Positions 18,145 through 26,512 of a stretch of DNA of 64,000 nt are shown piece by piece. Both the position numbers and the translations under genes were made by a program. The first letter of the stretch is position 1. Every line of letters begins with the position of its first letter. Source of the stretch: an uncultured Bacteroidales bacterium. GTDB taxonomy: Bacteria; Bacteroidota; Bacteroidia; Bacteroidales; UBA932. Under the pieces are notes generated by a model that was given only the letters and a program-made list of their open reading frames with translations, was not told the DNA's origin and searched no databases. Location of the stretch: positions 1 through 64,000 of the forward strand of contig CAKUTA010000012.1 in assembly GCA_934691625.1 (NCBI GenBank). The letters run 5' to 3'.

Positions 18145-19776
18145 ATGGATATAGAGACAATCAAGCAACAGACTTATGAACTGATTGACAGGCTGAAAAA
18201 GACGACCGTGGACAATGGCCTGGCCGGAGGCGGCAATGAATATACTGTCATCATCGAGACTTTTTTGTACAAGTTCTTGAATGACAAGTTTATTTATGAG
18301 GCGAAGAAAGTAAAGCCAGAACTGGGGCAAGCGGAAGACTTCTTTGCAGCACTTGATGCACTTCCGGAAGACGACTATGAGGAGATGTGCGATCTGATGC
18401 TGGATACCATCATTCTGAAAAAGGAACATCTGATACCTTTTTTGGCAAAACGTCAGAACGAGGATGTATTTGCGGAACTGTTCGACTCCACGCTTGAAAG
18501 CATAGCCAAGGAAAATGAGGAGATATTCTATATCCTGAACGATGATGAGACGAAGGTGTCCATTATGAAGCCGCTTTCAGATGTGGTTTCGGGTGGTGCA
18601 GCAAAGAAAAATGCCTTCTGCCGGTCGCTTATTGGAGATGTGGCGAGTTTCTCGTTTGAAGATGCATTCGAGGCAGGGTACGATTTCTTCTCGACCATCT
18701 TCGAATATCTTATCAAGGACTACAATGCCAACGGAGGAGGGAACTATGCGGAGTATTACACACCTCACGCAATCGCATCCATTATGGCGCAGCTGCTTGT
18801 GAACCCTGCGGACAATGTCTCCAATGTGACCTGCTACGACCCTTCTGCCGGTACCGGTACGCTCGTGATTGCTCTGGCTCACGAAATAGGGGAACAGAAC
18901 TGCTCGGTCTATACCCAGGACATCAGCGACAAGTCTTCTACTATGATGATGCTGAATCTTATCCTTAACAGTATGAGCCATTCTCTGACTCACGTGATTC
19001 AGGGAAATACTCTGAAACACCCGTTCCACAAGAATGAGGACGGCTCATTGAGGAAATTCGACTACATAGTCAGCAACCCTCCGTTCAAGCTGAATTTCTC
19101 TGACTATCATAGCGACCTGGTCAATGACCCATATAAAGGACGTTTTTTCGCCGGTGTCCCGAACATTCCGAACAAGGATAAGTCCGGGATGGAGATTTAC
19201 TTGTGCTTCTTCCAGCACCTTCTTTATAGCTTGAAAGACGGTGGTAAGGCGGCAATTGTAGTCCCGACAGGTTTCATTACAGCCAAGAGTGGAATCGCAT
19301 TTAAGATCAGGAAGCATCTCATTGATAATCATTTCCTCGGAGGAGTAGTAAGTATGCCGAGCAACATTTTCGCAAACACGGGAACGAATGTCAGTGTCGT
19401 TTTTATCGACAAGTCTGGTATTGAGAAGCCTGTTTTGATCGATGCAAGCAAGTTGGGCGAGACCATCAAGGACAATGGCAACCAGAAGACAAAACTTCGC
19501 CCTGAAGAAATCAGGCAGATCGTGAAGACTTTCCGTGGCAAGGAGGCTGTGGAGGATTTCTCCGTTACACCGTCCTTTGAGGAGATTGCGGAAAAGGGCT
19601 ATAGTTTCTCCGCCGGGCAGTACTTCGACATTAAGATTGACTATGTGGATATTACAGAGGAGGAGTTCAACAAGAGGATGTCCAGTTACAAGGCTGAGCT
19701 TACGGCGCAGTTCGAAGAAAGTCATCGGCTGGAAGCGGAGATAATGAAGCAGCTGGATAGTCTTAAATTCAATTGA
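18145..19776 (+). CDS. hsdM: Type I modification methyltransferase, M subunit
   Basis: N6-adenine methyltransferase that, with HsdS, both modifies DNA and forms the core of the restriction complex. An N-terminal helical HsdM domain is followed by the SAM-binding loop YDPSAGTGTLVIAL near residues 230-245 and the catalytic NPPF motif near 310. Length 543 residues is typical. It begins 2 nt after hsdR, so the order R-M-(small gene)-S is one operon. Confidence 0.93.
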   Translation: MDIETIKQQTYELIDRLKKTTVDNGLAGGGNEYTVIIETFLYKFLNDKFIYEAKKVKPELGQAEDFFAALDALPEDDYEEMCDLMLDTIILKKEHLIPFLAKRQNEDVFAELFDSTLESIAKENEEIFYILNDDETKVSIMKPLSDVVSGGAAKKNAFCRSLIGDVASFSFEDAFEAGYDFFSTIFEYLIKDYNANGGGNYAEYYTPHAIASIMAQLLVNPADNVSNVTCYDPSAGTGTLVIALAHEIGEQNCSVYTQDISDKSSTMMMLNLILNSMSHSLTHVIQGNTLKHPFHKNEDGSLRKFDYIVSNPPFKLNFSDYHSDLVNDPYKGRFFAGVPNIPNKDKSGMEIYLCFFQHLLYSLKDGGKAAIVVPTGFITAKSGIAFKIRKHLIDNHFLGGVVSMPSNIFANTGTNVSVVFIDKSGIEKPVLIDASKLGETIKDNGNQKTKLRPEEIRQIVKTFRGKEAVEDFSVTPSFEEIAEKGYSFSAGQYFDIKIDYVDITEEEFNKRMSSYKAELTAQFEESHRLEAEIMKQLDSLKFN

Positions 19777-19778
19777 GT

Positions 19779-20051
19779 ATGAACCTGAGTATTGTTATTG
19801 GGGTAATAGGAGCGATTGCGTCTATTATTGCGGCCATTGTGGCTTATGTGTCATTGCGTTTTACAGTACGTAATAGTAAAGGCTACATCTTAAAACAGAT
19901 AGATCGGAAAAAGAAGCTGATAAGAGAGATTGACATCCGCCTTGTAAATGCCTATGGATTGAATAGAGGACAGTGCCATCCAATCACTCCATTGGATGAG
20001 CAGAAAGAAAAGCTTGAGGCTGAGATAAATGAGTTGCAGAGAAAATTGTAA
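19779..20051 (+). CDS. Small single-span membrane protein between hsdM and hsdS
   Basis: About 90 residues. The N-terminal hydrophobic helix (LSIVIGVIGAIASIIAAIVA, about residues 3-22) is followed by a basic stretch and a coiled-coil-like C-terminus (EQKEKLEAEINELQRKL). The start is ATG 19779, or TTG 19773, which would overlap the hsdM stop. It lies inside the restriction operon, 4 nt before hsdS, so co-expression is near certain. No restriction function for such a protein is known to me. Confidence 0.7.
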   Translation: MNLSIVIGVIGAIASIIAAIVAYVSLRFTVRNSKGYILKQIDRKKKLIREIDIRLVNAYGLNRGQCHPITPLDEQKEKLEAEINELQRKL

Positions 20052-20055
20052 AGAA

Positions 20056-21297
20056 ATGAGAGCGCAAGAACGTCAATTGAGCGAAATAGCTGATTTTGTA
20101 ACGGATAAAATTCCAATGGAGGATGTACAACTCACTGATTATGTTACAACAGACTCGTTACTTCCGAATAAAGGTGGACGATGTGTTGCACAAAATCTGC
20201 CTCCACAGAAATGCGTCCTTACTCACTATCAGAGTGGGGATATTTTAGTTGCGAATATACGTCCATATCTTAAGAAAATATGGTTTGCGGATAGAGAAGG
20301 AGGAGCTTCTGCCGATGTTCTTGTCTTTCGGGCAAAATCTGGTCATTCTCAAGAATTTCTTTACGCATCGTTGCTTCAAGACTCTTTCTACGACTATGTT
20401 ATGAAAGGTGTTAAGGGCAGCAAGATGCCTCGTGGAGACAAGGATCAGATAATGCGATACCCCATTCCCAGATTATCTTTAACTGCAGAGGAGTGTATCG
20501 GAAATATGATACGATCATTTTGCGCTAAGATAGATGTCAATCGTCGGATAAATGATAATTTAGAGGCGATGGCAAAGCAACTCTACGATTATTGGTTTGT
20601 GCAGTTTGACTTCCCGAACGAGGAGGGCAAGCCGTACAAGTCAAGCGGTGGGGCTATGGTGTGGAATGAGAAGTTGAAACGTGAGATACCGCAAGGGTGG
20701 AATGTATTGTCTGTTAATGATATTGCCGCAAGTGTTCGTGGCGTATCTTATGCAAAAGAGGACATGGTAGATTCTAACAACGGAGTACTGGTATTGCGTG
20801 GAAATAATATCCAGGACAACCATCTTATATATGATAGCAATGTCGCTTATATTCCGAGTTCTTTTGTCTCAGAAAATCAACGTATTCGACCATTAGATAT
20901 TATAATGACTATGTCAAGTGGAAGTAAAGAGCATATTGGTAAATCTGCAATGTTTCAATTCACATCAGAAGATACATTTGGCGCATTTTTGACAAAGTTT
21001 ACAGCAAAGGAACATTGTGCATATTTACTTTTCAATTTGTTCAATAGTCAATATTTCAAAGCGAAGATTAAAAGCATAGCTTGTGGCACAGGTATAAACA
21101 ACTTAACCAATCAGACTTTTAATGAAATCTATGTTGTTTTACCACAAAATGAAATCTTATTAGAGTTTGATGAAAGGCAGTCGCAGATATTCGCAGAAAT
21201 TGGATTAATAGAAAAAAGTAATGTAGAACTCACTAAGCAGCGAGACGAACTCCTGCCCCTTTTGATGAACGGTCAGGCATCGGTTGTCAATATCTGA
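20056..21297 (+). CDS. hsdS: Type I specificity subunit (currently expressed copy)
   Basis: Determines the recognition sequence. It has two target-recognition domains, each followed by a conserved helix: TRD1 about residues 1-150, the central conserved segment VNRRINDNLEAMAKQLYDYW near 159-178, TRD2 about 205-345, and the C-terminal conserved helix ending RDELLPLLMNGQASVV. The codons for RINDNL lie exactly on a 26-bp sequence repeated in inverted orientation at 22398-22423, so the gene is built for half-gene swapping. Its last 11 nt overlap the convergent Fic gene. Confidence 0.92.
   Translation: MRAQERQLSEIADFVTDKIPMEDVQLTDYVTTDSLLPNKGGRCVAQNLPPQKCVLTHYQSGDILVANIRPYLKKIWFADREGGASADVLVFRAKSGHSQEFLYASLLQDSFYDYVMKGVKGSKMPRGDKDQIMRYPIPRLSLTAEECIGNMIRSFCAKIDVNRRINDNLEAMAKQLYDYWFVQFDFPNEEGKPYKSSGGAMVWNEKLKREIPQGWNVLSVNDIAASVRGVSYAKEDMVDSNNGVLVLRGNNIQDNHLIYDSNVAYIPSSFVSENQRIRPLDIIMTMSSGSKEHIGKSAMFQFTSEDTFGAFLTKFTAKEHCAYLLFNLFNSQYFKAKIKSIACGTGINNLTNQTFNEIYVVLPQNEILLEFDERQSQIFAEIGLIEKSNVELTKQRDELLPLLMNGQASVVNI
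20537..20562 (+). repeat. Inversion site A inside hsdS
   Basis: The 26-bp site has the core GATAAATGATAATTTA at 20547-20562, preceded by TCAATCGTCG. The centre TAAAT-tatc-ATTTA (complement strand) is itself a dyad, as in tyrosine-recombinase crossover sites. Forward orientation. It shares 26 bp (one mismatch) with site B and 20 bp with site C. Confidence 0.75.
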
Positions 21298-22186
21298 TTC
21301 TGAAATAGTCAAGGAGCTTCTTGTAATAATCCTGTGCTGTCAGGCAGGTGTCTGTCAGATAACCGGGGAGTGTTTTCCATTCGTGCAGACCTCGGTAATA
21401 GAACATCTTCAGTTCGTCCGTGATGATGAACGGAACGATGTTGTGGTTCAGGCATTCCTTGAACATTATCAGACGCCCGACTCTGCCGTTGCCGTCCTGA
21501 AAGGGGTGTATTGATTCAAAACGCTGATGAAAATCAAGTATATCCTCAAAGCGTATTGGCTTTTTGCCTCTATACTCTTTCAGCAGTGCACGCAATTCAA
21601 TCCCCACCTTTTGCGGCGATGCTGTTTCCATCCCGCCGACCTCGTTCGGCAGACGCTTATACTCGCCGACCGCAAACCATGATTTTGATGCATCTGATGT
21701 CCCGCTTTTCAGCAACCCGTGAAGTTGTTTTATCATACTTTCAGTCAATGGCTCCTTCGCGTGGTCAATTATAAAGTCGATGCAACGGAAATGATTGGTG
21801 GTCTCGATGATGTCATCCACCTTAACTGCATTGTCAGTGATTCCTATCGTGTTGGTTTCGAATATATAGCGGGTCTGCTCTTTTGTCAGCCTGCTGCCTT
21901 CGATGTGGTTTGAATTATAGGTCAGGTCTATCTGCGTGCGGTGATAGATTCCGCCTTTTGTTCCGGACTCTTTTTGCTCACGCAATGCCTTCAAGAGTGG
22001 AGATATTTGAATTCTTGCATTCTTGCGCTGCGGGAGAGGAGCATCTGCCGGTACATTCCAGGTTTTGCCGACAAGCTGTGCTCCGGCAATTTTACCTTGA
22101 ATACAATAGTTTCTTACTGTACGTTCAGCAACACCATGTGCCGCCGCATATTCTTTTGTAGAGATGTAATCCATACTTGTCGGCAT
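21287..22186 (-). CDS. Fic-domain protein with N-terminal HTH (AMPylator, class II self-inhibited)
   Basis: Likely transfers AMP or another nucleotide group to a target protein. The N-terminal MerR-like HTH is ISTKEYAAAHGVAERTVRNY. The inhibitory helix is YNSNHIEGSRLT, matching S/T-x-x-x-E-G/N, and the Fic signature HPFQDGNGRVGR lies near residue 230. The start is placed at ATG 22186; ATG 22174 is also possible. The promoter upstream contains a 26-bp palindrome. The gene lies between two hsdS inversion sites, so it would flip with the segment. Convergent 11-nt overlap with hsdS. Confidence 0.85.
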   Translation of the reverse strand: MPTSMDYISTKEYAAAHGVAERTVRNYCIQGKIAGAQLVGKTWNVPADAPLPQRKNARIQISPLLKALREQKESGTKGGIYHRTQIDLTYNSNHIEGSRLTKEQTRYIFETNTIGITDNAVKVDDIIETTNHFRCIDFIIDHAKEPLTESMIKQLHGLLKSGTSDASKSWFAVGEYKRLPNEVGGMETASPQKVGIELRALLKEYRGKKPIRFEDILDFHQRFESIHPFQDGNGRVGRLIMFKECLNHNIVPFIITDELKMFYYRGLHEWKTLPGYLTDTCLTAQDYYKKLLDYFRIRY

Positions 22187-22206
22187 TAAAATAACAAATA
22201 CCGACA

Positions 22207-22242
22207 CAAATATAAATTTTCTTGCCGATAACGGCAAGAAAA
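22207..22242 (-). promoter_or_regulatory. Fic gene promoter overlapped by a perfect palindrome
   Basis: On the minus strand a -7 box TATATTTG (22214-22207) and a TTG (22237-22235) are separated by 20 nt, as in Bacteroidota promoters. Lying over the spacer and the TTG is a perfect inverted repeat, TTTTCTTGCCG (22217-22227) and CGGCAAGAAAA (22232-22242), around ATAA. This position is ideal for an autorepressing operator, perhaps bound by the HTH of the Fic protein itself. Confidence 0.65.
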
Positions 22243-22304
22243 CGAGCGCTTTTTAGTCGGCTTATCTGAAATCATGCCGATAGCATTTGCTTTAGCCCAT
22301 ACGT

Positions 22305-22967
22305 TCAGCTTAATTCTAAATTCCGACTTACGCCGGCATTTACGGTTGCGCCTCGGCATAGCTCAAACTTCGTTTGGCTCTGCACTCGGCTTGCACGTAA
22401 ATTATCATTTATCTGACGATTGAGTGAAAGTTTTTTGTCTAGTACAGCTATAGAATCAGCTATAGCGGCTTGTTCTGTCATAGCGATTCTCTTTATCGGG
22501 ATAGACTTGAATGCAACGTCCAGCATCAAGTTCTTCAGCCCTGACGTTTTCCCCTCGAAATTGAAAAACACCCCAGAATTATACACATTCTGAAGGTATA
22601 AAAAGACATAGCGGGCATTCCAGCCTTCCTTTATTCTGAATGCCGTGCAGAAATTGGAACAGACAATATTCTTTTTTGCTGCAAGCAACTCTTTTGATAC
22701 ATAGACTACACGTCCAGTGGACTGCGTAGGGCTACCTCCTGATTTTTCAATTATGATGTCCCCCTCTTGCAAGCATCTAGTCTGAAAAGAACGCGTAGAT
22801 ACATATCGTAGCGGTATGTCATTGTATTGAGAGTTCGATATGGGAACAATATCTGCTCCTCTTACGCAATATACCTGACATGGAGTTTCGTCTGTCATGC
22901 AATCATTCCCCCAGTCTCCTGAAATATAGGAGTCTATGATGTCGCTGATCTTATATGTGCTTTCCAT
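22305..22967 (-). CDS. hsdS: Spare 5' half of hsdS (TRD1 cassette N2)
   Basis: Begins MESTYKISDIIDSYISGDWG and covers one target-recognition domain up to LSLNRQINDNL, where inversion site B lies. The remaining codons (to 22305) are non-homologous read-out. TRD1 differs from that of the active hsdS. It follows the RhuM-like gene by 11 nt in the same leftward unit. Inversion between sites B and C would place it in frame ahead of the spare 3' half; inversion between A and B would join it to the 3' half of the active gene. Half-length here is by design rather than decay. Confidence 0.85.
   Translation of the reverse strand: MESTYKISDIIDSYISGDWGNDCMTDETPCQVYCVRGADIVPISNSQYNDIPLRYVSTRSFQTRCLQEGDIIIEKSGGSPTQSTGRVVYVSKELLAAKKNIVCSNFCTAFRIKEGWNARYVFLYLQNVYNSGVFFNFEGKTSGLKNLMLDVAFKSIPIKRIAMTEQAAIADSIAVLDKKLSLNRQINDNLRASRVQSQTKFELCRGATVNAGVSRNLELS
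22398..22423 (-). repeat. Inversion site B at the end of spare hsdS 5' half
   Basis: The reverse complement reads TCAATCGTCAGATAAATGAT followed by AATTTA: 26 bp identical to site A except one base, in opposite orientation. The reading frame through ATA AAT GAT AAT TTA is the same as in hsdS, so exchange keeps the frame. Confidence 0.75.
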
Positions 22968-22978
22968 ATTATCAAAAA

Positions 22979-23989
22979 TTACTCATCTTTTAGCATCTTC
23001 CTAACTTCCTTATCGAAGTCTGAATCAATCTGTTGCGTAGGGTCGAACAGCGCATACTCATCTTCTGCCTTTTTCTTTGCCTGAGCCGCAGAAATTTTGC
23101 CCTTGTCCGGAAGAATCTGATAGCGACGGAATGTCAGAAATTCATTGACGCTGGCGGCAAACTGCTCCATATTGAATGTGTTCTCGCGCTCTATGAGATC
23201 TTCGATATAGTCGAAGTACCCCGCTACGGTACGTTCCAGCTGGCGGATTTCCTTCTCCTGAAGATAGTTTTTTGCGATGCTCACATCTGATTTCAGTATG
23301 CGGCCGTCCGGGGAGTTCTTCCAAGTTGTCAGTCCCATGTGCTCTTTCGTGTGGTCGGCTTTTGTATAGACGATTTCCGCAGCTGTCTGCCCTGTGATGG
23401 CGTAGTGGAAGCGGTTCTGAACCATCGCATAGAAATCCCTTGTCGTCTGCGAATTTCGGTCGTAGTCTATGCTGCACTCGGCATATATGTCAGTAATCTG
23501 CTGCCAGATACGGCGTTCGCTTGCCCGGATGGAACGTACTCTTTCGAGCAATTCTCGGAAGTAGTCTTTCCCGAACAATGCGGTGCCTTGCTTCAAGCGT
23601 TCATCATCCAATGCAAAGCCTTTGCGGATATATTCGTTTAGAATCTTAGTTGCCCACTGCCGGAATTTAGTGGCCTTGGCGGAATTTATACGATAGCCAA
23701 TAGCAATAATTGCATCCAGATGATAAAATTCCACAGTATGAGTCTGGAATTTATCATCCATAGCTCCGTGAGGAGTGGTTATTTCCATTTTGGAAACAAC
23801 CACTTCCTTGTCAAGTTCGCCCTCTTCAAATATGTTCTTCAGATGTTTGCTGACGGCAGGAACGCCGACCCCAAACAGCTGCGCCATAGCTTTTTGGGTG
23901 CACCATATCGTTTCATCTTTTATGACGACCTGCACTTTGCCGCTATCTTCAGGCATATTGTACAGGAGGAATTGTACTTCTCGATCCAT
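22979..23989 (-). CDS. RhuM-family protein
   Basis: About 336 residues from ATG 23989 (MDREVQFLLYNMPEDSGKVQ). The upstream extension to 24157 overlaps the recombinase gene and looks non-coding. The N-terminal region WCTQKAMAQLFGVGVPAVSK is an HTH-like DNA-binding segment. The middle HLDAIIAIGYRINSAKATKF RQWA block is the typical RhuM core, and a Fic/DOC-like helical C-terminus follows. RhuM proteins are common passengers of type I restriction loci; their function is unsettled. It sits within the B-C invertible segment. Confidence 0.8.
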   Translation of the reverse strand: MDREVQFLLYNMPEDSGKVQVVIKDETIWCTQKAMAQLFGVGVPAVSKHLKNIFEEGELDKEVVVSKMEITTPHGAMDDKFQTHTVEFYHLDAIIAIGYRINSAKATKFRQWATKILNEYIRKGFALDDERLKQGTALFGKDYFRELLERVRSIRASERRIWQQITDIYAECSIDYDRNSQTTRDFYAMVQNRFHYAITGQTAAEIVYTKADHTKEHMGLTTWKNSPDGRILKSDVSIAKNYLQEKEIRQLERTVAGYFDYIEDLIERENTFNMEQFAASVNEFLTFRRYQILPDKGKISAAQAKKKAEDEYALFDPTQQIDSDFDKEVRKMLKDE

Positions 23990-24060
23990 ATCGGCTACTT
24001 TTGTCGGAAACCATGTGTGTAGCTCCAGGACAAAGGTAGTGAATTTTATGGACTTGATAG

Positions 24061-25053
24061 TTATCCAATGTACTTCCGATGGGACATTTTCACATTGAAT
24101 TGATTCACTTTCGCATAGTGGAGGGTGGTGTCGATTTTGACGTGTCCGAGAATGCACTGGACTTGTTCTATTGGCATCCCTTTGTCTATGGCCATTGTAG
24201 CGAGGGTTCGGCGGAATTTGTGTGGATGAATCTTGTTCAGCCCAATGCTCTTGCCTATGGTGCGTAGTCGGACTTCTACACCGTTGATTGTCAATCTGTT
24301 GTTTGGACTGGATAGTGAAACAAAAAGGGCAGAGTTTGAGTCTGTCCTGCTGTCAAGGTACTGCTGTAGGTGGATTTTGGTTCTGGCATTGAAATAGACC
24401 TCACGTTCCTTGTTGCCTTTTCCGAAGACTATGCATTGGCGCTCGTGAAAGTTCAAGTCGCTGCGGTTCATCCGCACGAGTTCTCCGACTCGCATTCCGG
24501 TGGAGGCGAGCAGGTCGATGAGGGCAAGGTCACGGATTTCTGTGCAGTTGTCACGGAGCTGTTCGAGCTGTTCATCTGTTATGGTTTCTTTTACCAAGGT
24601 GTCGGTGCGTACTTTGTGGATTCTGCGTACCGGGCTTTTGAGTATGAGGTCTTCGTCTTCAAGCCAGGAGAAGAAACTGGAGAAGATCCGGCGAATGTTA
24701 TCAACGGTGACTTTGCTTAATTGACGTTCTTCTTGATATTCCGCAAGATAAGTTCGGATGTCATTAGTCGTCATTTCAGCTACCGGTTTCTTTATCGTGC
24801 TGAACATTTTTACTATTGTGTTCTCATAGTATGCGAGTGTCTTTGCAGAGCTGCCTTCTATTTTCTTTGCGGAGATGAAAGCGGAAAGGAGTTCTGAATT
24901 TGCTTTTCTGACGGATTCTTCTGATGTGGCTGTCGGAATTATGTCCAGGCCGTTCAGACTGTTGATCAGGAGTTCTTTAAGGCTTGAACATTGAACAGTA
25001 TCGAAGATTGCTCTCGCTTGTTCCAATATTGTTTCTATGAATTTTTCTTTCAT
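24061..25053 (-). CDS. Tyrosine recombinase, probable hsdS invertase
   Basis: 330 residues. The N-terminal SAM-like core-binding domain covers about residues 45-140. The catalytic domain has an Arg in STGMRVGELVRMN, HPHKFRRTLAT (H-x-x-R), LGHVKIDTTLHYAKV (His and Tyr nucleophile). The catalytic set is complete. It lies inside the inverting segment, 41 nt from site C, the usual arrangement for hsdS shuffling recombinases in Bacteroidales. It is transcribed leftward, ahead of the RhuM-like gene and the spare hsdS 5' half. Not to be confused with the element integrase at 13375-14553. Confidence 0.85.
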   Translation of the reverse strand: MKEKFIETILEQARAIFDTVQCSSLKELLINSLNGLDIIPTATSEESVRKANSELLSAFISAKKIEGSSAKTLAYYENTIVKMFSTIKKPVAEMTTNDIRTYLAEYQEERQLSKVTVDNIRRIFSSFFSWLEDEDLILKSPVRRIHKVRTDTLVKETITDEQLEQLRDNCTEIRDLALIDLLASTGMRVGELVRMNRSDLNFHERQCIVFGKGNKEREVYFNARTKIHLQQYLDSRTDSNSALFVSLSSPNNRLTINGVEVRLRTIGKSIGLNKIHPHKFRRTLATMAIDKGMPIEQVQCILGHVKIDTTLHYAKVNQFNVKMSHRKYIG

Positions 25054-25093
25054 CGTTTTTGTGGCAATTATAATGAATTTATTCGGTAAGGGG

Positions 25094-25109
25094 GATAAAT
25101 GATAATTTA
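25094..25109 (+). repeat. Inversion site C at the start of spare hsdS 3' half
   Basis: GATAAATGATAATTTA in forward orientation, sharing GGATAAATGATAATTTAGAG (20 bp) with site A. It opens the spare 3' half directly; no hsdS sequence lies upstream of it in the present orientation. Confidence 0.75.
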
Positions 25110-25683
25110 GAGAAGCAACTACGACTTATAACATCACATTATATTTTTTGTTGTCCAAATCTTGAAAAGAAACACATTGGAGAAATCGCAACAGTAAAAG
25201 CTGGTGGCGATTGCCCTATTACATTTTCTAAAATAAGAACACAAGAGTGTAAGATTCCTATATTTTCAAACGGAACGGAAAACAGAGGCCTTTATGGCTA
25301 CACAGACAAAGCAACGATAGAAGGATGCAGTATAACAGTAGCTGCAAGAGGTACTATTGGTTATTGCGAAAGAAGACTTAAGCCATTTGTTCCTATCATT
25401 CGACTTTTAGCTATTACACCAAAAGAAGAAGGGGCTTACATTTATCTACATCAAGTAATAAAAGGAATGAAATTTAAGAAAAACGGTTCTGTTCAGCAAC
25501 AACTTACTGTTCCAGAAATTTCATTTATAGAAATACCTTACCCACATTCAAGTGTTTTATGTGAATATAATAAGGTAGCAAGTTCAATAGTTAAAATGAT
25601 TGAGCGTAATATCTCTGAAAATGAGTCTTTAGCTAAGCAGCGAGACGAACTCTTGCCCCTTTTGATGAACGGTCAAGCCACGG

Positions 25684-25699
25684 TAAATTATCATTTATC
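25684..25699 (-). repeat. Inversion site D downstream of the spare 3' half
   Basis: TAAATTATCATTTATC, the reverse complement of the site core, placed just after the conserved 3' helix. In opposite orientation to C, it would let the 3' cassette (25094-25699) flip by itself, a step needed before inversion with site A can attach it to the active 5' half. Confidence 0.7.
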
Positions 25700-25979
25700 C
25701 GCTTCCGTGCGTCGTCTTGCGGGACGGAGCCATGGGGCTGCGGCTAACTACTTGATAATCAGCGGATGTTTTATGGGAGCGTGGATTTCGAGCTAAAAAA
25801 TGGCTCCAATCTCACGCTGTAATTTCGTAACTCGCTGAATGCCAACGTGGTACTATTTTACCTCGTGGCACCGTCGCAACATGTCCCATGCCCTGCCTCG
25901 CGAATCACGTCCCCAATTCTTTCCCTGATTCAACGATGCCAATGTCATCCTTGTGATGCCGGCATATCGCATCCGGCCA

Positions 25980-26396
25980 TCAATTCTGCTTATTGCCCTG
26001 ATTTCTGGCCCTTGTTCCGGATGGCCCGATATTGTATTTCGACAGGAATGTCTGCACCTGCTCCTCGCTCATCCCGGACACATCCTTGCGCATCAGGAAA
26101 GTCGAGTCAATGTTTGTGTGCGGGTCGAAAAGCTCCCAGCCGTCCTTTGCCAGCCAGTTCAATGCCGCTATCCTGGTGTTGAATGTCTTGTCCTTTCCGT
26201 TGGAATCCTTGATGCAGTTGTAGTTGAAGCCCGTTTTTTTCTCCTGCGGAGTCCCCATGTCGACAACAATCCTGACGCCGCCGGACCAGGTGTCGCCCAG
26301 TGACACCATGGTGTAGATGAACATGCGGCTCTGTGCGGCGACAGATATCCCGGCCAGCATCAGGAGCAATGTGGAAATGACTATTCTGCTTCTCAT
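25980..26396 (-). CDS. Secreted hypothetical protein
   Basis: 138 residues with a clear signal peptide (ISTLLLMLAGISVAAQ, cleavage near residue 22). The mature part contains KTFNTRIAALNWLAKDGWEL, the kind of repeat seen in small Bacteroidota proteins of unknown role. No lipobox. It stands alone; the 183 bp between the hsdS cassette and this gene hold nothing I can identify. Confidence 0.65.
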   Translation of the reverse strand: MRSRIVISTLLLMLAGISVAAQSRMFIYTMVSLGDTWSGGVRIVVDMGTPQEKKTGFNYNCIKDSNGKDKTFNTRIAALNWLAKDGWELFDPHTNIDSTFLMRKDVSGMSEEQVQTFLSKYNIGPSGTRARNQGNKQN

Positions 26397-26450
26397 GACG
26401 GATACTTTAAAATAACAGGTCCGAATTTACTGAAATTTCTTTAATTTAGA

Positions 26451-26458
26451 TAACTTTG
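26451..26458 (+). promoter_or_regulatory. -7 promoter box before the TauE/SafE remnant
   Basis: TAACTTTG fits the Bacteroidota -7 consensus TAnnTTTG and lies 55 nt before the ATG at 26513. No convincing TTG at the -33 position was seen. Confidence 0.4.
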
Positions 26459-26512
26459 CGATGTCTTGCAATGCTGGTTGTCCGGACTGTGCAGGTGTAC
26501 ATTTATTAAATC

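Larger units (their letters stand above)
25094..25796 (+). pseudogene. hsdS: Spare, silent 3' half of hsdS (TRD2 cassette C2)
   Basis: Reading from site C the frame is open: INDNLEKQLRLITSHYIF, then a target-recognition domain (about 25160-25600), then the conserved helix AKQRDELLPLLMNGQATV. A 44-bp segment (25633-25676) matches the 3' end of the active hsdS (21233-21276) with one mismatch. It has no start codon or promoter of its own, so it is silent until joined to a 5' half. The frame passes through site D and ends at TAA 25794-25796. Confidence 0.85.

Noticed and set aside
18577-19725. Long minus-strand frames (150 and 226 codons) opposite hsdM
   Set aside because: HsdM on the plus strand has intact SAM-binding and NPPF motifs; the antisense frames have none.
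22979-24157. 57-residue N-terminal extension of the RhuM-like protein
   Set aside because: It overlaps the recombinase 3' end, is rich in His/Pro/Thr without family similarity, and the RhuM core starts cleanly at ATG 23989.
25684-25796. Continuation of the spare hsdS 3' half after site D as functional protein
   Set aside because: The conserved HsdS helix already ends at NGQATV; the remaining codons match nothing in the active copy and look like read-out into unrelated sequence.
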